Part shown: positions 35,359 to 44,222 of the stretch, piece by piece
Numbering within the stretch: the first letter of the stretch is position 1
Layout: every line of letters starts with the position of its first letter
NCBI RefSeq assembly: GCF_017104565.1
Contig: NZ_JAAGPD010000048.1
Location: 1-64,000 of the forward strand
Direction: 5' to 3'
DNA: 64,000 bases
From: Paraburkholderia sp. Tr-20389
GTDB lineage: Bacteria > Pseudomonadota > Gammaproteobacteria > Burkholderiales > Burkholderiaceae
Notes under the pieces: generated by a model
Databases searched by the model: none
What the model saw: only the letters and a program-made list of their open reading frames with translations
What the model was told of the DNA's origin: nothing
Translations under genes and position numbers: made by a program

Positions 35359-35586
35359 ATGCCGGATCACGACGCCGTCTTCGATATCTACGCGCACCGC
35401 CCCGAGCCCACCATTCCTGAGTCGCCGCCCGAGCCGGGGCCGGAGCAGCCGGGTCAGCCCGACACGGTGCCCGATCCGACGCGCGAACCCGTCGACCCCG
35501 ATACGCCGGCCATCGGCGATCCGCCGCCGCAACCGTCGCAAACACCGCATACGAATGGCGGCATGACGCTGCTTCCCGACCTGTGA
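35359..35586 (+). CDS. Small Pro-rich hypothetical protein
   Basis: A 75-residue protein with an unusual composition: Pro, Glu and Asp dominate the middle (PTIPESPPEPGPEQPG), so it is almost certainly disordered. A GGGAG lies a few bases before the ATG. It has no signal peptide. It may be a stress-induced hydrophilic protein, but no family was recognised. Confidence 0.55.
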   Translation: MPDHDAVFDIYAHRPEPTIPESPPEPGPEQPGQPDTVPDPTREPVDPDTPAIGDPPPQPSQTPHTNGGMTLLPDL

Positions 35587-35783
35587 CGCGCCGTTCTTTC
35601 GAAGGGCGGTCGCGCGGGCCACATTCAGGGCGACGCCGGCGCAAATCGCGCGCCTGAAACCTGTACCCGTTACAAAACCGCCGAACTTTTTACCGGCAAA
35701 TTACGATCGTCGGCCTAGACTTAGGTGATGCGGCCCGGGCGACCCCCCGTCCGGGCACAGGCCTTCCCCTGGAGGCGTCCATC

Positions 35784-35996
35784 ATGAGACATCCCGCATT
35801 GCGGCGCTCCGCGCGCCATTCGAAGCGCGACCAGCGCCCAGCCAGCGGCACGGGCAATCCGCCGAGCGCCCCGGATCCGGCGCACGAGAACCGCGCCGCG
35901 CCCGACGCCCCGCCAGACGGGGATCACAACCAGGGCGGCACCCGCCAGGAAGGGCTGGATTACCAGCGCGACCTGGGCTCCGAACAGGACGCCTGA
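35784..35996 (+). CDS. Small hydrophilic hypothetical protein
   Basis: A 70-residue very polar protein (SKRDQRPASGTGNPPSAPD), predicted disordered, with CTGGAGG just before the start. Its Asp/Asn/Gln/Pro-rich make-up and position before the trehalose gene recall osmotic-stress proteins, which is an inference. It could also be non-coding. Confidence 0.5.
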   Translation: MRHPALRRSARHSKRDQRPASGTGNPPSAPDPAHENRAAPDAPPDGDHNQGGTRQEGLDYQRDLGSEQDA

Positions 35997-36197
35997 AGTC
36001 ATTTTTCCGGCCCGTTCGGACCGGTTCGTCGAGCGAAAAATCTGCTGCGCGCATGCTTGTTGACAGCGTGTTTTTGCTCGTCTGTCACATTTGCATACAT
36101 TTTTATTCTGCGACTTTCGACAAAACGGCATAGGTCTTGCGTGCCGTAAGCAAAGTATCACCGCATGTACAGTCAACTGAAATGAGGTGGAGCCGCA

Positions 36198-37619
36198 ATG
36201 AGCAGATTGATCGTCGTATCAAACCGCGTCGCGCCGACTCAGGAAGGACGCCCCGCAGCGGGCGGTCTCGCGATCGGAGTGCTGGATGCCCTGAAGGAAA
36301 CGGGAGGTGTGTGGTTTGGATGGAGTGGCGAGATCGCCGCCGAGCCGTCGACGCCCGTCATCGAGAAGCAGGGCAACGTGACCTACGCCACCGTGGGACT
36401 CACCAAGCGCGACTACGACCAGTACTACCGCGGCTTTTCGAATGCGACGCTGTGGCCGACCTTCCACTATCGCAACGACCTGTCGCGCTACGACCGGCAG
36501 GAATACGCGGGTTATCTGCGGGTGAACGTGACGCTCGCGAAGCAGCTCAAGGAACTGATCAAGCCCGACGACATCATCTGGGTGCACGACTATCACTTGC
36601 TGCCGTTCGCGCGCTGCCTGCGCGATCTCGGCGTGAAGAATCCGATCGGCTTTTTCCTGCATATCCCGTTTCCCGTGCCGGAAGTGATGCGCACGGTGCC
36701 GCCGCACGAAGAACTCGTGAAGTGCATGTGCAGCTATGACGTGGTCGGCTTCCAGACAGACGCGGACCGGCAGTCGTTCGTCGACTACATCGAGCGCGGC
36801 CACCACGGCACGTCGAGCGACGAGAACATGATTCACGCGTACGGCCGCTTTTTGAAGGTTGCCGCGTATCCGATCGGCATCTATCCCGATGCGATCGCGA
36901 AAGCCGCCGAGCAGTTCACCGACCGCAAGCAGGTGCGCAGCATGCGCGACGCGATGCGCGGCCGCAAGCTGATCATGAGCGTCGATCGGCTCGACTATTC
37001 GAAGGGTCTCGTCGAGCGTTTCCAGGCGTTCGAGCGCCTGCTGCAGAACGCACCAGGCTGGCATGGCCGCGTGTCGCTCGTGCAGATTGCTCCACCGACG
37101 CGCGCCGACGTGCAGACGTACCAGCGCATCCGTCAGAACCTCGAAGGCGAAGCGGGGCGGATCAACGGCCGCTTCGCGCAGCTCGACTGGACGCCGATCC
37201 AGTATCTGAACCGCAAATACGAGCGCAATCTGCTGATGGCGCTGTTCCGTCACTCGCAGGTCGGCTATGTAACGCCGCTGCGTGACGGGATGAACCTCGT
37301 CGCGAAGGAATACGTCGCGTCGCAGGATCCCGCGGATCCCGGCGTGCTGGTGCTCTCGCAGTTCGCGGGCGCCGCCGAGCAGTTGCCCGGCGCGCTGGTC
37401 GTGAATCCGTTCGATCTGTCGCAGATGGCCGAGGCGCTGGAGCGCGCGCTGTCGATGCCGCTCGCCGAGCGCCAGGCGCGGCACGCGGACATGATGGCGC
37501 CGCTGCGCGTGAACAATCTGTCGGTGTGGCGCGATACGTTCCTCGCCGACTTGCGCCATGTCGCGACGGCTTCATCGGTGACCGAGAAGGCCGTCAAGCG
37601 CGCGGACGTGACAGCGTGA
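36198..37619 (+). CDS. otsA: Trehalose-6-phosphate synthase
   Basis: A 473-residue GT20 glycosyltransferase, the same size as E. coli OtsA. It starts MSRLIVVSNRVAPTQ, contains the glycine-rich loop (GRPAAGGLAIG), and the nucleotide-sugar region VDRLDYSKGLVERFQAF with the Arg-Lys pair that contacts phosphate. It joins UDP-glucose and glucose-6-phosphate to form trehalose-6-phosphate, an osmo- and desiccation protectant. No otsB phosphatase gene is seen within the window. Confidence 0.95.
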   Translation: MSRLIVVSNRVAPTQEGRPAAGGLAIGVLDALKETGGVWFGWSGEIAAEPSTPVIEKQGNVTYATVGLTKRDYDQYYRGFSNATLWPTFHYRNDLSRYDRQEYAGYLRVNVTLAKQLKELIKPDDIIWVHDYHLLPFARCLRDLGVKNPIGFFLHIPFPVPEVMRTVPPHEELVKCMCSYDVVGFQTDADRQSFVDYIERGHHGTSSDENMIHAYGRFLKVAAYPIGIYPDAIAKAAEQFTDRKQVRSMRDAMRGRKLIMSVDRLDYSKGLVERFQAFERLLQNAPGWHGRVSLVQIAPPTRADVQTYQRIRQNLEGEAGRINGRFAQLDWTPIQYLNRKYERNLLMALFRHSQVGYVTPLRDGMNLVAKEYVASQDPADPGVLVLSQFAGAAEQLPGALVVNPFDLSQMAEALERALSMPLAERQARHADMMAPLRVNNLSVWRDTFLADLRHVATASSVTEKAVKRADVTA

Positions 37620-37652
37620 CGTAGCGCGTCTGAAAAGCGCGCGTATTTCCCG

Positions 37653-37685
37653 ACGGCAGCCCATCGAGGCTGCCGTTTTCGTTTC
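37653..37685 (+). terminator. Terminator of otsA
   Basis: A 9-bp stem (ACGGCAGCC / GGCTGCCGT) with a CATCGA loop is followed by TTTCGTTT. Confidence 0.8.
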
Positions 37686-37706
37686 CAGTCCGCCCAGGCG
37701 AAGGCT

Positions 37707-38297
37707 TCAGGCCTGCTGCTGGCTCAACTCGGCGAGCGGCACGGGCGTCTGACGCGGATCGAAATCCGCCCACTTGCCGCGCTGCCAGCGGCCCGTCGCG
37801 CGTTCGATGTCGGCGCCGCCCGCTTCGCGAAGGATGCGCGCCGCGTCCATCTGATTCTCCGGGCTCACATGCACGGCGACCAGTACCCCCGAGTTGCGCA
37901 ACTCGTGATGCACGACGTCGTGATGTTCGTGCGGCTGGTTGCGCGCGGAGGCCATCTTGCCCACGAGCAGGCCCAGATACGCACCGACGCCCGCAGCGAT
38001 CACGACGACTGGCGTCGATGCTGCAAACGCCGCGAACACCGCGACGCCGATCACGGCGCCCGCGACGGCGCCGATCGTCATCGCGTGGTGATGGCGATGC
38101 AGCGCAGGCGGCGGCGCGGATGAGATCGTGGTGGGTGCGGCTGCGTGTTCGTCGAGCGAATGGCGCGCGTGCTGGCCGCGCGGATTGACGAAAAACAGCG
38201 TGACGTCTTCCCCGAGGAAGCCCTTGTCGAAGAGCGCTTGCGCGGCGTCCTCGGCGGCGGGGAAGGTGGTGAATCGTCCAGCGACGATGAGTGACAT
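37707..38297 (-). CDS. Hypothetical membrane protein with glycine zipper
   Basis: A 196-residue protein. The N-terminal half (MSLIVAGRFTTFPAAEDAAQ) is soluble-looking; residues about 70-115 form two hydrophobic Gly/Ala segments (VAGAVIGVAVFAAFAASTPV and IAAGVGAYLGLLVG) separated from the start by a His-rich patch (HRHHH). The C-terminal part (LVAVHVSPENQMDAARILRE) resembles a small sensor-like domain. The start at 38297 was chosen at the first Met after a GGGGG tract. No function recognised. Confidence 0.6.
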   Translation of the reverse strand: MSLIVAGRFTTFPAAEDAAQALFDKGFLGEDVTLFFVNPRGQHARHSLDEHAAAPTTISSAPPPALHRHHHAMTIGAVAGAVIGVAVFAAFAASTPVVVIAAGVGAYLGLLVGKMASARNQPHEHHDVVHHELRNSGVLVAVHVSPENQMDAARILREAGGADIERATGRWQRGKWADFDPRQTPVPLAELSQQQA

Positions 38298-38442
38298 GGC
38301 GCCCCCTATCGTGCAACAAGCGGTGCAAAAAACGGATGTTCGAAGACAGAGCGAAACCTTCGCCGGATACCGCGATGGACGGCGGCCGTCGAAGGCTTCG
38401 TCTACAAGGATAGGCGGAAAGTGCGCGGGCGGAAGTTGCGCG

Positions 38443-39885
38443 TCACGCGCCCGCGGGTGTGCTATGCGCGACGCGCAGCATGCTGACGCAGGCGCCCGCG
38501 CCCGCAAAGCAGGCTGCCACGTACAGCGCGATCACGGGGCCATGCTGCGGCGCGATGCCGAAAATCAGCGCGACCAGCGCCGAGCCGAGCGTCTGCCCGG
38601 TCAGGCGCGCAGTGCCGAGCATGCCGCTCGCGCCGCCGCTGCGATGACGCGGCGCGGCGGACAGCATCGTGCGGTTGTTCGGCGACTGGAAGATGCCGAA
38701 CCCGAGGCCGCACAGCGCCATGCGCCACACGATGTCGAACGGCGACGGATGCGCGCCGAGCGTCGCGAGCAGCAGCAGGCCGGCCGCGAGCGCGGCGAGC
38801 CCGAGGCCGCCCAGCCAGCCCGCCGAGAGCCGGTCGGACAGCACACCCGACAGCGGCGCCGCGCCGACGATCACCAGCGGCCACGGCGTCATCAGCAGGC
38901 CCGTTTCGACCTGAGACATGCTGAGATTGTTCTGCAGCAGGAACGGCAGCGATACGAACGCGAGCATCTGCGCGCAGAACGAGCACACGGAGGTGCCCAC
39001 GGACAGCGCGAAGATGGGAATGCGCAACAGATCGACGGGCAACAGCGGCGCGGACTGCGTCACCTGCCGCCGCACGAAGAAATAGCCGATCACGACTGCG
39101 CCGATCAGTTCGACGGCGACATAGCCGTAACGCTCGCCGTGCCCGAGACCGTCGACGGCGAAGATCAGGAGGCCGAACACGAACGCGTTCATCACCGCGC
39201 TGGGATAGTCGTATGGCGACGGATGCGGTTCGTTGCGCGGCAGCGCGCGCAGGCCCACCGCGACGGCCGCGACGCCGATCGGCACGTTGATCGCGAACAG
39301 CCACGGCCAGGTCGCGACGGCGAGGACACCCGACGCGACCGTCGGTCCGACGGCCGACGAAATCGCCACGACCATCGCGTTGATCGCGATGCCGCGCCCA
39401 AGCCGCGACTTCGGATAGATCATGCGCACCAGCGCCGTATTGACGCTCATGATGCCCGCCGCGCCGAAGCCCTGAATCACGCGAGCGAGCGCGAGTGTCG
39501 GCAGCGACGTGGCGAGCGCGCAGCCGAGCGACGCGACTGTGAACAGCACCAGGCCGCTCAGATAGACGCGTCGGTAGCCGATACGGTCGCCCAGCGACGA
39601 CAGCGGCAGCAGCGAGATCGTCACCGACAGTTGGTACGCGTTGACGACCCAGATCGAGCTTGCGGCGCTCGCGTTCAGGTTGCGCGCGATGGTCGGCAGC
39701 GCGACGTTGGCAATCGCGCTATCGAGGACGGCAAGTGTGATGCCGAGCGCGACGACGAGAATCGCCCAGTAACGCTGGGGGAGAGGGAGCCCCGGTTCGG
39801 CTTCCGGCGCGGCCGCGGCGGAGGTGCCCGCAAATTGCGAGGCGCCCGATGCAGCGCGGTTGTCCGTCGACGAAGATGCTTGCAT
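38443..39885 (-). CDS. MFS drug exporter, DHA2 (EmrB/QacA) type
   Basis: A 480-residue polytopic protein with about 14 hydrophobic segments, the DHA2 pattern. Signature segments include LDSAIANVALPTIARNL in the first helix and GYRRVYLSG in the first loop. It is a proton-coupled exporter, probably of toxic or hydrophobic compounds. The start MQASSSTDNR was chosen because a low-complexity upstream stretch lacks similarity. It stands alone without an EmrA-type partner or a local repressor gene. Confidence 0.85.
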   Translation of the reverse strand: MQASSSTDNRAASGASQFAGTSAAAAPEAEPGLPLPQRYWAILVVALGITLAVLDSAIANVALPTIARNLNASAASSIWVVNAYQLSVTISLLPLSSLGDRIGYRRVYLSGLVLFTVASLGCALATSLPTLALARVIQGFGAAGIMSVNTALVRMIYPKSRLGRGIAINAMVVAISSAVGPTVASGVLAVATWPWLFAINVPIGVAAVAVGLRALPRNEPHPSPYDYPSAVMNAFVFGLLIFAVDGLGHGERYGYVAVELIGAVVIGYFFVRRQVTQSAPLLPVDLLRIPIFALSVGTSVCSFCAQMLAFVSLPFLLQNNLSMSQVETGLLMTPWPLVIVGAAPLSGVLSDRLSAGWLGGLGLAALAAGLLLLATLGAHPSPFDIVWRMALCGLGFGIFQSPNNRTMLSAAPRHRSGGASGMLGTARLTGQTLGSALVALIFGIAPQHGPVIALYVAACFAGAGACVSMLRVAHSTPAGA

Positions 39886-40018
39886 TGTGTTGTTGTGATG
39901 AGCGGCGGGGCGATCGGGTCCGGGCGGTCGTCGCGCTGTGACGCAGGCCGATCGCGTCGGCCGGGCGTGCAGCGCGCGGCGCATGCCCGGCAGTGCGGAT
40001 CCTGGCGATAAGGTGCCG

Positions 40019-40528
40019 CTACTTGAGTTCGTACAGGCCTGTGTACGTGGCCGAATCGATTTCGTTCAGATGCGTCATATAGCGGGCGACGGCGTTCGTC
40101 GTGTCGGCGGCGAGGGGCAGGTTCGTCACCTTCAGCGCATGAATGCGGAAGATGAAGCGATGAGGCTTGTCGCCGCGCGTCGGCGCTGCGCCGCCGAAGC
40201 CGACCGAGCCGTAGTCATTGCGAAACTGCAGCGCGCCGGACGGCAACAGGCTGCCGTCCGCCTTGCCCGCGTTGCGCGGCAGCGAGCGCGCGTCGGCAGG
40301 GAGGTTGACGACGACCCAGTGCCAGAAACCGCTGCCCGTGGGCGCGTCGGGATCGTAGACGGTGAGCGCGAGACTTTGCGTATCGGCTGGCGGCGCGTCC
40401 CATTGGAGCGCGGGTGAAACGTTCTCGCCGTCGCCCGCGACGCCGAACGATTTGTCGTTCATCTCCTGCGCCTTCGACATAAAGCCGTTGGCAGGAAAGT
40501 CGTCGGACCAGATCCGGAAATCAGCCAT
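40019..40528 (-). CDS. YbhB/YbcL family Raf-kinase-inhibitor-like protein
   Basis: A 169-residue PEBP-fold protein of standard length. ALQWDAPPADTQSLALTVYD and DPDAPTGSGFWHWVVVNLPA form the ligand-binding region, and the GYGSVGFGGAAPTRGDKPHR-like segment is characteristic. The fold binds phospholipid head groups or anions, but bacterial members have no settled role. It is a stand-alone minus-strand gene. Confidence 0.9.
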   Translation of the reverse strand: MADFRIWSDDFPANGFMSKAQEMNDKSFGVAGDGENVSPALQWDAPPADTQSLALTVYDPDAPTGSGFWHWVVVNLPADARSLPRNAGKADGSLLPSGALQFRNDYGSVGFGGAAPTRGDKPHRFIFRIHALKVTNLPLAADTTNAVARYMTHLNEIDSATYTGLYELK

Positions 40529-40701
40529 CGTGCGCCTCCTTCAGTGGGTGGTTCCAGGATGGACGGGAGCCGCTGTGAGACCGCATAAGAGACTGCGTTC
40601 GAAGCTCCAGTGAGCCAATCGAGTGTAGCACCGGCGCCGTGCAATGTTCGCCGCGCGGAAAGCGCTGACGGGCTTTCCGTTCACGGTCGCGTGGCGCAAT
40701 G

Positions 40702-41148
40702 TCAGGCGCGTTCTTCGTGCAGCGGCGCGTCGCCGTGCAGCCAGTCGACCAGCCGTCGCAGCACGCCGTCGATGTCCCGGTTCGCTCCGCGCAAGGCGCA
40801 TTCCCACACCGTCGCGACGCGCCAGCCGCTATCGAGCAGCGCGGCCTGCGCTTTCGCGTCGTTCGCGCGATTGCGGCCGATCTTGTCGCGCCAGAATTCC
40901 GGCCGCGTCTGCGGCCATTTGAAGAGATGACAGTCGTGACCGTGCCAGAAACAGCCGTGTACGAAGATGACGGCGCGATAGCGCGGCAACACGATGTCGG
41001 GGCGGCCGGGCAGATCGCGTGCATCAAGCCGGAAACGGAAGCCGCGCCTGTGCAGCAGGCTGCGGATCAGGATTTCGGGCTTGGTATTGCGTCCGCGAAT
41101 GCCGGACATCATCCGGCTGCGCGTGGCTGCGTCGACGACGTCGACCAT
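40702..41148 (-). CDS. vsr: Very-short-patch mismatch endonuclease
   Basis: A 148-residue Vsr protein. The start (MVDVVDAATRSRMMSGIRG) and MMSGIRGRNTKPE match the family, Asp51 (GRPDIVL) is the catalytic residue, and FWHGHDCH carries the zinc/active-site histidines. It nicks T-G mismatches that arise when 5-methylcytosine deaminates. Its start overlaps the dcm stop by one base (TGATG), as expected for the Dcm-Vsr pair. Confidence 0.95.
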   Translation of the reverse strand: MVDVVDAATRSRMMSGIRGRNTKPEILIRSLLHRRGFRFRLDARDLPGRPDIVLPRYRAVIFVHGCFWHGHDCHLFKWPQTRPEFWRDKIGRNRANDAKAQAALLDSGWRVATVWECALRGANRDIDGVLRRLVDWLHGDAPLHEERA

Positions 41149-42458
41149 CAGGCCGCCAGCTCTGCCGTCTTCGCCGTCTTCGCCGTCTTCGCGTCGCGCC
41201 CGGCGCGCGTCAGCGCGAGCACATGCGGCAGCATGATGCGCGCGACTTCGCGCATCACGGGCACCACCACACTGTTGCCGAACTGGCGGTACGCCTGGGT
41301 GTCGCTGACGGGGATGCGATACGTGTCGGGAAAGCCCATCAGCCGCGCACACTCGCGCGGCGTCAGGCGGCGCGGGCGCAGCTTCTCGCCCTGATACACG
41401 AGAATCTCGCTGCCGTCCTTGTGATAACGCGCCGAGAGCGTGCGCGTCACGCTTTGCGGATATGCCATTCCGTAGCCGAAGCCGTTGCCCGCCGCGCGAT
41501 GCTTGTCGGCGTAGTTCTGCAGATAGGTCCACAGCTTGGGCGTCAGCGTGTATTTCGGCTGCACGTGGCGTGCGGCGTGATCGAAGAAGCGGTCGCCGTC
41601 CCACGGCAGCGCGGGTTCCGTGCCGTCCGTCCGATGCAGGATCGACGCGAGCCGCGGACCTTCTTCGGGCAGGCGCAGGTCGTCCCACGTAAAGGACGTC
41701 TTGCCGCGAAAGCCAACGATGATGATCCGCTCCCGATGCTGCGGCGTGAAATGCGCGCCGTCGATCACGCGGTAGTGCACCTCATAGCCGAGTTCGTCGC
41801 GAAGCGTCTGCAGGATCACGTCGAAGGTGCGGCCTTTATCGTGCGACAGCAGGTTTTTTACGTTCTCTAGCAGAAACGCAGCAGGACGACGCGTGGCGAT
41901 GATGCGCGCGACATCGAAGAAGAGCGTGCCTTGCGTCGCGCATTCGAACCCGTGCGGCCGGCCGAGCGCATTTTTCTTGCTGACGCCCGCGATCGAAAAC
42001 GGTTGACACGGAAAGCCGCCGAGCAGGATGTCATGCTCGGGGACGGCCTCGGCGGGAAACGTGACGATGTCGCCGATCAGCGTGTGCTGGGGCGCGGCGT
42101 CGCCGGAGTTTTCGCCGAAGTTTTCCCGATAGGTCTTCTGCGAGAAATCGTTCCACTCGCTGGTGAACACGCATTGGCCGCCGTGGGCCTCGAAGCCCAT
42201 GCGGATGCCGCCGATGCCGGCGAACAGGTCGATGAAGTGCACGCGCGATCCGTCGTCTGCTTGCCGGCCGGCGCTGCGCGCCGTCGCCGCGTGCAGCAGC
42301 GCGTGCAGCGCTGGTTCGAGCATCGCGGGACACGGCGTGTCGCCCTTTTCCCAGCGGCGCACCGTCTTGATGTCCTTGCCGACATGCGCGGCGATTTCTT
42401 TTTGTGTGAAGCGGGTGCGCGCCTGCTTCAGCAGTTCAAGCGGTGAAGCCTGAGTCAC
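41148..42458 (-). CDS. dcm: DNA cytosine-5 methyltransferase, Dcm-type, with N-terminal HTH
   Basis: A 436-residue m5C methyltransferase. The motif I segment DLFAGIGGIRMGFE, catalytic Cys151 (GGFPCQPF), ENV (198-200) and the late RRLTPRECARLMGF motif are complete. Long stretches (GVSKKNALGRPHGFEC, YGMAYPQSVTRTLSARYH) closely resemble E. coli Dcm, so CCWGG specificity is likely. Unlike E. coli Dcm, residues about 18-37 form an XRE-like helix-turn-helix. The C-terminus has a triple AKT repeat from three 9-bp units. No restriction endonuclease gene is adjacent. Confidence 0.93.
   Translation of the reverse strand: MTQASPLELLKQARTRFTQKEIAAHVGKDIKTVRRWEKGDTPCPAMLEPALHALLHAATARSAGRQADDGSRVHFIDLFAGIGGIRMGFEAHGGQCVFTSEWNDFSQKTYRENFGENSGDAAPQHTLIGDIVTFPAEAVPEHDILLGGFPCQPFSIAGVSKKNALGRPHGFECATQGTLFFDVARIIATRRPAAFLLENVKNLLSHDKGRTFDVILQTLRDELGYEVHYRVIDGAHFTPQHRERIIIVGFRGKTSFTWDDLRLPEEGPRLASILHRTDGTEPALPWDGDRFFDHAARHVQPKYTLTPKLWTYLQNYADKHRAAGNGFGYGMAYPQSVTRTLSARYHKDGSEILVYQGEKLRPRRLTPRECARLMGFPDTYRIPVSDTQAYRQFGNSVVVPVMREVARIMLPHVLALTRAGRDAKTAKTAKTAELAA
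41164..41190. repeat. Three tandem 9-bp units at the dcm 3' end
   Basis: The unit GCCGTCTTC occurs three times without gap. Read on the minus strand it encodes Ala-Lys-Thr repeats near the Dcm C-terminus; gain or loss of a unit would stay in frame. Confidence 0.85.
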
Positions 42459-42763
42459 AGGAGTCCTTGCTGGGTATTTTTGCGGACATTATGACCTATG
42501 AATGTCCCCAATTTGCGACCGTCTGGTGTTATGGGGGCAAATTTTCCCGTGAGGGTGGGCTCGGGAGAACGCGTCAGGAAGAGGAAAGAGAGAAGGCAGC
42601 CCCGGCGACGCGCCAGCTGAGGCTGTCGCTATGTCGCCGGGTGTTCGCGCTGCTGGCAGCAGCATCGTGGAAGGACGCGCGGCGGGTCAACGAATGTTAA
42701 ATGCGCGTGGCGCGCCGGGACGGCGGCAGAGCGTGGTGCCGCTGCAGTTCAGTCTCTGCCGGC
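42459..42763. other. Region upstream of dcm
   Basis: A 305-bp gap with no credible gene. It holds the dcm dyad and a small ATTTGC/GCAAAT pair; the remainder is unremarkable. Confidence 0.4.
42484..42507. promoter_or_regulatory. Candidate dcm autoregulatory operator
   Basis: GGACATT (42484-42490) and AATGTCC (42501-42507) are perfect inverted arms 10 bp apart, 26-49 bp upstream of the dcm start. From memory, the HTH-bearing methyltransferase M.SsoII represses its own gene at a dyad with GGACA half-sites. Confidence 0.45.
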
Positions 42764-43087
42764 TCAGCGTTGTCGACGCACGCGATGGCGATTCGCGTCG
42801 CGCGAGGCCGCGGGACGCGCGGTCGGCACGGGCAGCGGCGCCAGCTCCTTCGTGCACAGATCGTCGAGTTGCAGCAGCAGGTCGTCGATCGCGCAAAGCT
42901 GGGAGTTGGTCAGATGTTCGGCTTCGAGCAACTCGAAGAGGCGCCGGCGCCAGTAGTCGGCGGGGAGAATCGCCCCACCCAGGTCGCCATGCATCGAAGG
43001 CCGCATGACGCGGGCTATGTGCGCGATGTCCTGATCGATCAGAGTCGATTTGAACGATCCCGCCGACGAAGTGAGGTAAAGGTCCAT
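42764..43087 (-). CDS. Small hypothetical protein
   Basis: A 107-residue soluble protein (MDLYLTSSAGSFKSTLID...). The central part (YWRRRLFELLEAEHLTNSQL) is strongly helical, with a leucine-rich run DDLLLQLDDLC. No signal or membrane segment and no family recognised. Sequence character is protein-like rather than shadow, and no competing gene lies opposite. Confidence 0.6.
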   Translation of the reverse strand: MDLYLTSSAGSFKSTLIDQDIAHIARVMRPSMHGDLGGAILPADYWRRRLFELLEAEHLTNSQLCAIDDLLLQLDDLCTKELAPLPVPTARPAASRDANRHRVRRQR

Positions 43088-43202
43088 GCCCGCACTACGG
43101 CGGGTCTTGGAAAAACTTTAGGGTCAGTCCGAAAATATTTTTGCGCCGTTTGCGCCTGGTCCGGAGGAATTGCACGGCAACGGGCGGCCGTAAGTGGTCA
43201 AC

Positions 43203-43286
43203 TCATGTCAGCGCGAGGGCGAGGCTGCAGGTCAGCACGACGATCATCAGACCGGCGGCGACTGCGAGATTGTAGGGGTAGGGCAT
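43203..43286 (-). CDS. Possible 27-residue membrane peptide
   Basis: MPYPYNLAVAAGLMIVVL and the rest form one hydrophobic segment with a short polar start, similar in style to KdpF-like mini-proteins. A longer reading upstream looks like shadow. Low confidence without expression data. Confidence 0.3.
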   Translation of the reverse strand: MPYPYNLAVAAGLMIVVLTCSLALALT

Positions 43287-43513
43287 CGGTCCAACCTGAC
43301 GTATCCAGGGAGTGACGCAATGATAGGAGGATGCCGCGTGCCCGTCCTCAGACAAATGTCGTACTAGGTGGGAGAGCGCACACTGGGTCGCGGCGAACGA
43401 GCGGAAGCCTTGTGGGGCGGGCTTTGGGCGCATGCCGGGCGCCTGGTCGTGTGGCTTTTTCGCGTCGTGGCGCGGCGCCGCTGCCGCGCCACCGCAGGCT
43501 TCTGTTGCGCCGC

Positions 43514-43783
43514 TCAGGCCGGCTTGTCGGGATTCGCGCCCGGCTGCGCAGCGCCTTCGAGAAAGCGGCGCGTCGCCTCGAAGGATTGCAGCATCTGATC
43601 CGGCCATGGTGTTTGAAGCATGACGGCTTGATGGTTTTCGAACGCGGTGTTGAGCAGCTTCGACAGTTCCGGCGAGTTGATGTGGCGCAGCAGTACGCTG
43701 ACGGCGATGGCCGTCGCCTGGCTGGCGCCCGCCGTTTGCAGCTCGGAAGTGGTGAGGGCGGCGAGTTGCTTGTTGATGTCCAT
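43514..43783 (-). CDS. Small hypothetical protein
   Basis: An 89-residue protein beginning MDINKQLAALTTSELQTAG, with a GAAGGA ribosome site just upstream, which decides this start. It is mostly helical with an IAVSVLLRHINSPELSKLLN stretch. No membrane segment or signal peptide. No family recognised. Confidence 0.65.
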   Translation of the reverse strand: MDINKQLAALTTSELQTAGASQATAIAVSVLLRHINSPELSKLLNTAFENHQAVMLQTPWPDQMLQSFEATRRFLEGAAQPGANPDKPA

Positions 43784-44014
43784 GGGATGTCCTTCGTTGT
43801 TCAGACTGGTGGTGCGCGAAATGCGTAATTTTGTCACGGCCGTGCGGCATCGATGCGACACGGACGGCGTGCGAACCCGCCGTCCAACCGCACCACACGG
43901 GCCCGTTCGCCTTTGACTATCAAAAAAGTGAACGGTGTTTTGGCGATTCCGCTAGTTTTCTTTGCAGAGCGACCCGGTACACTCGATTCAAATGTTTCCG
44001 CTCTGGAGTCGATC

Positions 44015-44134
44015 ATGCTCGCTACCTTCTTTGTGCTCTGGCCGTTTGCCGCCGCGTCGCTGTTTGCGCTCGCCCGATTCTTCGATCAGCGCGACCAGCA
44101 ATTCGCCAAGGTTCAGGTAGTGCGCCGTCGATGA
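44015..44134 (+). CDS. 39-residue single-pass membrane protein (small)
   Basis: MLATFFVLWPFAAASLFALA gives one hydrophobic helix, followed by a basic-rich tail (RFFDQRDQQFAKVQVVRRR). CTGGAG lies 9 bp before the ATG. It ends about 90 bp before the converging tRNA-Arg terminator. The composition is membrane-like and the ribosome site is good, but the length makes it uncertain. Confidence 0.5.
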   Translation: MLATFFVLWPFAAASLFALARFFDQRDQQFAKVQVVRRR

Positions 44135-44222
44135 TCGGCTTTTCGCTGTTTTTGCTGGAGATGCCGAGACGTGAGGTGGTTTGTCCGTGACGCTGCCGCA
44201 ATAGCAAGCTCTGTAGCAAACA

